7,833 nucleotides of DNA from Betaproteobacteria bacterium (GTDB taxonomy: Bacteria; Pseudomonadota; Gammaproteobacteria; Burkholderiales; Burkholderiaceae_C). The position numbers and the translations under genes are program-made. The stretch is taken from the NCBI GenBank assembly GCA_009918225.1, contig RGEP01000080.1, forward strand, positions 1 to 7,833. Reading direction: 5' to 3'. The notes beneath the pieces are model-generated. The model did no database searches, was not told the DNA's origin, and saw only the letters and a program-made list of their open reading frames with translations. Positions 4,773 to 7,833 of the stretch are shown in pieces (position 1 is the stretch's first letter; each line of letters begins with the position of its first letter).

Positions 4773-6512
4773 TCAGCGGCGGCGCAGCACCTCGGCGAGG
4801 ATGTCGGCAGCGGGCGCGGATTGGGCAGCGCTGTCGCGGCGGCCTTGAATTTCCACCGTGCCGGCCTTGAGGCCCCGGTCGGAAAACACGACGCGCAGGG
4901 GCACGCCGATGAGTTCCCAGTCGGCGAACATCGCTCCCGGTCGCTCGCCGCGGTCGTCGATCAAAGCGTCCACGCCCTTTGCGATCAGCTGCTCGTAGAG
5001 GTCCTCGGCGGCAGCCTTCACCTCGGGGCTGCGGTCCATGCCGATGGGGCAGATGACCACTTCAAAGGGGGCGATGGAGGCGGGCCAAATGATGCCGCGC
5101 TCGTCGTGACCCTGCTCGATGGCCGCGCCCAGGATGCGGGTCACACCGATGCCGTAGCAGCCCATCTCGAAGGGCTGGGGCTTGCCGGTCTCGTCCAGAA
5201 AGGTCGCGTTCATGGCCTTGCTGTACTTGGTGCCCAGGTAGAACACGTGGCCCACCTCGATGCCCCGCTGAATGGCCAGGACACCCTGGCCATCGGGAGA
5301 GGGGTCACCCGCCACCACGTTGCGGATATCGGCCACCACGTCGGGCTCAGGCAGGTCGCGGCCCCAGTTCACACCGGTGTAGTGGAAGTCGAGCTCGTTG
5401 GCCCCGCAAACGAAATCCGCCATCTGCGCGACGGTCCGATCGGCGATCACCTTCACCGGCTTCTTCAGCTTCAAGGGGCCCAGGTAGCCCGGCTTGCAAC
5501 CGAAGTGGTCTTCAATCTCGGCGATGGTGGCGAATCGGAAACCGCCCTTGAGCCCTTCCACCTTGCCCGCCTTGACTTCATTGAGGTCGTGATCGCCGCG
5601 GACCAGCAGCAGCCATACGGTGCTCTTCTTGACCGCGCCGTCCTCACCCAGCTCATCGGTGGCCAGTACCAAGCTCTTGACGGTCTGCTGCAAGGGCAGG
5701 CCCAGCAGCTGCGCCACATCCGCGCAGGTGCTCTTGCCCGGCGTCGGGGTCTTGGCCAGCGCCTGCGCGGCCGCCGCACGGGCGCTGAGCAGGGCCACGG
5801 CTTCAGCCAATTCGATATTGGCCGCGAAGTCACTGGTCGGGCAGTAGACGATGGCGTCTTCACCGGTGTCGGCGATGACCTGGAATTCGTGGGAAAGGTC
5901 GCCGCCGATGGCGCCGGTGTCGGCCGCCACCGCGCGGTACTGCAGGCCAAAGCGGTCAAAGATGCGCTTGTAGGCTGCGAACATGGTGTCGTAGCTGCGC
6001 GCAGCGGATGCCGCGTCACGGTCGAAGGAGTACGCATCCTTCATGGTGAACTCGCGCCCGCGCATGATGCCAAAGCGAGGCCGGCGCTCGTCTCGAAACT
6101 TCGTTTGAATCTGGTAGAGGTTCTTGGGCAGCGCCTTGTAGCTGCGGAACTCCTGGCGCGCGATATCGGTGACCACCTCTTCGCTGGTGGGCTGTATGAC
6201 GAAGGACCGCTCGTGCCGATCTTGAATGCGCAGCAACTCGGGCCCCATCTTGTCGAAGCGCCCCGTTTCTTGCCAGAGCTCGGCCGGTTGCACCACCGGC
6301 ATGGTGAGCTCGATCGCACCGGCCCGGTTCATCTCCTCGCGGATGATGGCCTCCACCTTGCGGATCACCCGCAGGCCCATGGGCATGTAGTTGTAGATGC
6401 CCGCGCCCAGGCGCTTGATCATGCCCGCTCGCATCATCAGCTTGTGGCTGATCACTTCGGCATCGGCGGGGGCTTCCTTGAGGGTGCTGATGAGAAACTG
6501 GCTGGCTTTCAT
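4773..6512 (-). CDS. proS: Prolyl-tRNA synthetase, bacterial type with editing domain
   Basis: ProS activates proline with ATP and charges tRNA-Pro, and hydrolyses Ala-tRNA-Pro made in error. From the ATG at 6512 it has 579 residues, the usual length for the long bacterial type. The N-terminal MKASQFLISTLKEAPADAEV is typical of the family. Class II motif 2 lies in FRDERRPRFGIMRGREF (139-155) and motif 3 in GIGVTRILGA (454-463). Between them, at about 225-400, sits the INS editing domain, with VKSLV containing K279, the lysine important for editing in E. coli at the same number. The anticodon-binding domain occupies about 480-579. An upstream in-frame TTG (6530) would add six residues unlike the family, so the ATG is preferred. 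No Shine-Dalgarno sequence precedes it; the leader instead carries CACCTCC. The transglycosylase gene follows 3 bp after the stop and is probably cotranscribed. Confidence 0.97.
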   Translation of the reverse strand: MKASQFLISTLKEAPADAEVISHKLMMRAGMIKRLGAGIYNYMPMGLRVIRKVEAIIREEMNRAGAIELTMPVVQPAELWQETGRFDKMGPELLRIQDRHERSFVIQPTSEEVVTDIARQEFRSYKALPKNLYQIQTKFRDERRPRFGIMRGREFTMKDAYSFDRDAASAARSYDTMFAAYKRIFDRFGLQYRAVAADTGAIGGDLSHEFQVIADTGEDAIVYCPTSDFAANIELAEAVALLSARAAAAQALAKTPTPGKSTCADVAQLLGLPLQQTVKSLVLATDELGEDGAVKKSTVWLLLVRGDHDLNEVKAGKVEGLKGGFRFATIAEIEDHFGCKPGYLGPLKLKKPVKVIADRTVAQMADFVCGANELDFHYTGVNWGRDLPEPDVVADIRNVVAGDPSPDGQGVLAIQRGIEVGHVFYLGTKYSKAMNATFLDETGKPQPFEMGCYGIGVTRILGAAIEQGHDERGIIWPASIAPFEVVICPIGMDRSPEVKAAAEDLYEQLIAKGVDALIDDRGERPGAMFADWELIGVPLRVVFSDRGLKAGTVEIQGRRDSAAQSAPAADILAEVLRRR

Positions 6513-6565
6513 GTGCGGAGGTGGGCCCAAGGGTTAGCGAGCATGGGCAGCACGCACAGGGCCGA

Positions 6566-6574
6566 TGCAATAAT
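6566..6574 (+). promoter_or_regulatory. Extended -10 promoter for rppH
   Basis: TGCAATAAT carries the extended -10 dinucleotide TG (6566-6567), one spacer base, and AATAAT, which matches TATAAT at 5 of 6 positions. The expected start of transcription is near 6581, giving a leader of about 24 bases that contains the rppH ribosome binding site. No good -35 box is seen 17 bp upstream, which extended -10 promoters can tolerate. It lies in the 92-bp region between the divergent proS and rppH genes; I could not identify a convincing proS promoter on the other strand. Confidence 0.45.
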
Positions 6575-6604
6575 CAATCCAACTTAAAAAATTGGAGTTT
6601 GATT
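6572..6604. repeat. Interrupted 11-bp inverted repeat covering the rppH ribosome binding site
   Basis: AATCAA-TCCAA (6572-6582) pairs with TTGGA-(GT)-TTGATT (6592-6604): 5 plus 6 base pairs with a 2-base bulge (6597-6598) and a 9-base A-rich loop (6583-6591). The right arm contains the Shine-Dalgarno GGAG (6594-6597) and ends at the base before the rppH ATG. The left arm overlaps the proposed -10 element, so it could act as a DNA operator, or as an RNA hairpin only if transcription starts further upstream. Confidence 0.5.
6592..6597 (+). promoter_or_regulatory. Shine-Dalgarno sequence of rppH
   Basis: TTGGAG ends 7 bases before the ATG at 6605, good spacing for ribosome binding. It decides the start against the upstream in-frame GTG at 6521, whose extra 28 residues are not family-like. 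Confidence 0.75.
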
Positions 6605-7186
6605 ATGCTCGACCGTGAGGGTTTCAGACCCAACGTCGGCATCATCCTGCTCAACAGCCGCAACCAGGTTTTCTGGGGCAAACGGCTGAAGACCCATTCT
6701 TGGCAGTTCCCTCAAGGCGGCATCAAGCACGGGGAATCGCCCGAGCAGGCGATGTTTCGCGAATTGCACGAAGAGGTGGGCCTGCGGCCTGACCATGTGC
6801 AGATCATTGCGCGCACCCGCGACTGGTTGCGCTATGAAGTCCCTGAGCACTACATCCGGCGCGAGTCCCGGGGCCACTACCGCGGCCAGAAGCAGATCTG
6901 GTTTCTGTTGAAGCTGCTCGGGCGCGACAGCGACATGAACCTGCGCGCCACCGATCATCCCGAGTTCGATGCTTGGCGCTGGAACGATTACTGGGTTCCG
7001 CTGGACGTGGTGATCGAGTTCAAGCGTGGCGTGTACGAGATGGCGCTGACAGAACTGGCGCGCTTTCTGCCTCGCACGCATGCCAACAACCGCTACCTGC
7101 GCGGCGGCCTGCGGGGGCCGGTCACAGGGCCGGCAGCTGAGCAGCACGAATCCCCGCCTCAAGCCCCAGTGGGTGACGCGGGGTGA
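6605..7186 (+). CDS. rppH: RNA pyrophosphohydrolase (Nudix family)
   Basis: RppH removes pyrophosphate from the 5' triphosphate of mRNAs, leaving a monophosphate that stimulates RNase E and so sets the rate of decay of many transcripts. The 193-residue protein starts MLDREGFRPNVGIILLN, very close to E. coli RppH, and carries a complete Nudix box at 38-60 (G38, E44, R52-E53, E56-E57, G59). HSWQFPQGGI (31-40), TRDWLRYEVP, GQKQIWFLLKLL and EFDAWRWNDYWVP are RppH-type rather than general Nudix features. After about residue 158 comes a Gly/Pro-rich tail (from THANNRYLRGGLRGP to VGDAG) with no recognisable domain. The last codons and the stop are formed by a 10-bp tandem duplication. proS-rppH divergent, with proB next, is as I recall a common arrangement in Burkholderiales. 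Confidence 0.96.
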   Translation: MLDREGFRPNVGIILLNSRNQVFWGKRLKTHSWQFPQGGIKHGESPEQAMFRELHEEVGLRPDHVQIIARTRDWLRYEVPEHYIRRESRGHYRGQKQIWFLLKLLGRDSDMNLRATDHPEFDAWRWNDYWVPLDVVIEFKRGVYEMALTELARFLPRTHANNRYLRGGLRGPVTGPAAEQHESPPQAPVGDAG

Positions 7187-7190
7187 CGCG
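7171..7190 (+). repeat. Perfect 10-bp tandem duplication at the rppH stop codon
   Basis: GGGTGACGCG occurs twice back to back (7171-7180 and 7181-7190). The period is not a multiple of three: the first copy is read as Gly-Asp-Ala, the second in a shifted phase that yields the stop TGA at 7184-7186. Confidence 0.9.
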
Positions 7191-7194
7191 GCGC

Positions 7195-7833
7195 TCACAC
7201 CAGGATCAGATTCGTCCGGTGTATGAGCTCGGGCTCGTAGACGTAGCCGAGCACGGATTCAATCTGCGATGAGGCCTTGCGCGCAATAAGGCGCGCTTCT
7301 GCGCTGGAGTAGTTGGACAGGCCTCGGGCCACAACGGAGCCGTCTGATCGCCGCACGGCGATCACGTCGCCGCGGTGGAACTCCCCTTCCACCTCCACCA
7401 CGCCGATGGGCAGCAGGCTCTTGCCTTCAGCCGTCAATTTCGCCACTGCGCCCTCGTCCACGCTGACGGCACCACGCAGCTGCAGGTGGTCGGCCATCCA
7501 CTGCTTGCGGGCGGCCATCTTGGGCGTGGTGGCCACCAGCGCGGTGCCGATGGCTTCACCCTGGGCCAAGCGCAGCAGCACATCGGGTTCACGGCCCCAG
7601 GCGATCACGGTGGAAGCGCCGCTGCCCGCAGCCCGCTTGGCCGCCAAGACCTTGGTGATCATGCCGCCCTTGCCCAGGGCCGATCCGCTGCCGCCCGCCA
7701 TTTGCTCCAAAGCCGCATCACCGGCAGCGGCCACATCGACAAAACGCGCCGTGGTGTCCTTGCGCGGGTCTGCGCTGTACAGGCCCTTTTGGTCGGTGAG
7801 GATGACCAGGGCGTCAGCCTCCACGAGGTTGGC
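7195..7833 (-). CDS. proB: Glutamate 5-kinase, C-terminal ~212 residues (5' end outside the window)
   Basis: ProB phosphorylates L-glutamate to glutamyl 5-phosphate, the first and feedback-controlled step of proline synthesis. The frame is open to the window edge and enters the amino-acid kinase domain at ANLVEADALVILTDQKGLY; the ATP-site segment GKGGMITK follows (about residues 54-61 of the fragment), with the lysine of GGMxTK kept. E. coli has GTGG where this protein has GKGG. From about residue 118 a C-terminal PUA domain follows (VDEGAVAKL, SLLPIGVVEVEGEF, VVARGLSNYSS, VLGYVYEPELIHR). Full-length enzymes have about 370 residues, so roughly 160 residues, including most of the glutamate site, are outside. 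The GTG at 7824 is internal, not the start. The gene is convergent with rppH, only 8 bp apart, and no terminator fits between them. Confidence 0.96.
   Translation of the reverse strand, partial: ANLVEADALVILTDQKGLYSADPRKDTTARFVDVAAAGDAALEQMAGGSGSALGKGGMITKVLAAKRAAGSGASTVIAWGREPDVLLRLAQGEAIGTALVATTPKMAARKQWMADHLQLRGAVSVDEGAVAKLTAEGKSLLPIGVVEVEGEFHRGDVIAVRRSDGSVVARGLSNYSSAEARLIARKASSQIESVLGYVYEPELIHRTNLILV

Noticed and set aside
4821..6587. A 588-codon open frame on the + strand opposite all of proS
   Set aside because: It mirrors the codon structure of proS in high-GC DNA, has no recognisable domain, and proS on the - strand matches its family along its whole length.
6521..6604. Longer rppH starting at GTG 6521
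   Set aside because: The extra 28 residues are unlike the family; ATG 6605 has a good Shine-Dalgarno sequence and gives the conserved N-terminus.
7115..7137. GCCGG/CCGGC hairpin near the rppH end as a terminator
   Set aside because: Lies inside the coding tail, only 5 bp of stem, no T tract.
1..7833. Defence, toxin-antitoxin, prophage, CRISPR, tRNA or biosynthetic-cluster content
   Set aside because: All substantial coding space is taken by recognisable housekeeping genes and the gaps are at most about 100 bp; nothing supports such a system.

Overview
The window is high-GC (by eye about 65%) and densely packed with housekeeping genes. Their protein sequences and order look like the core chromosome of a betaproteobacterium of the order Burkholderiales, probably Comamonadaceae-like. 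That placement is an inference from gene order and recalled family sequences, not a search result. I see no integrase, transposase, phage gene, CRISPR array, tRNA or rRNA.

Layout. Positions 1-3374 hold a rightward, tightly packed group: the 3' part of hemA (glutamyl-tRNA reductase), prfA (release factor RF1), prmC (the methyltransferase that modifies release factors) and grxD (monothiol CGFS glutaredoxin). hemA and prfA overlap by 4 bases, prfA and prmC nearly touch, and grxD follows after 38 bp. After a 103-bp gap containing a tandem repeat comes ubiX (flavin prenyltransferase, 3478-4050), also rightward. It converges on a leftward pair, proS (prolyl-tRNA synthetase, 4773-6512) followed by an exported lytic transglycosylase (4071-4769). 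rppH (mRNA 5' pyrophosphohydrolase, 6605-7186) is divergent from proS and converges on the 3' part of proB (glutamate 5-kinase, 7195-7833, cut by the window end).

How the genes work together. Several link to translation and RNA: HemA uses glutamyl-tRNA, PrfA ends translation, PrmC methylates the GGQ glutamine of PrfA and PrfB, ProS charges tRNA-Pro, and RppH starts mRNA decay by converting the 5' triphosphate to a monophosphate. The others are metabolic or envelope genes: GrxD (Fe-S trafficking), UbiX (prenyl-FMN for UbiD and so ubiquinone), ProB (first step of proline synthesis) and the murein hydrolase.

The coding content is ordinary. What merits a second look lies between and inside the genes: (i) a 65-bp inverted-repeat element at the proS/transglycosylase junction that supplies the only usable ATG of the downstream gene; (ii) an expanded low-complexity linker in PrmC built partly from two different in-frame 9-bp tandem repeats; (iii) a 10-bp tandem duplication that creates the rppH stop codon; (iv) an inverted repeat covering the rppH Shine-Dalgarno sequence. 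I found no convincing new multi-gene system.
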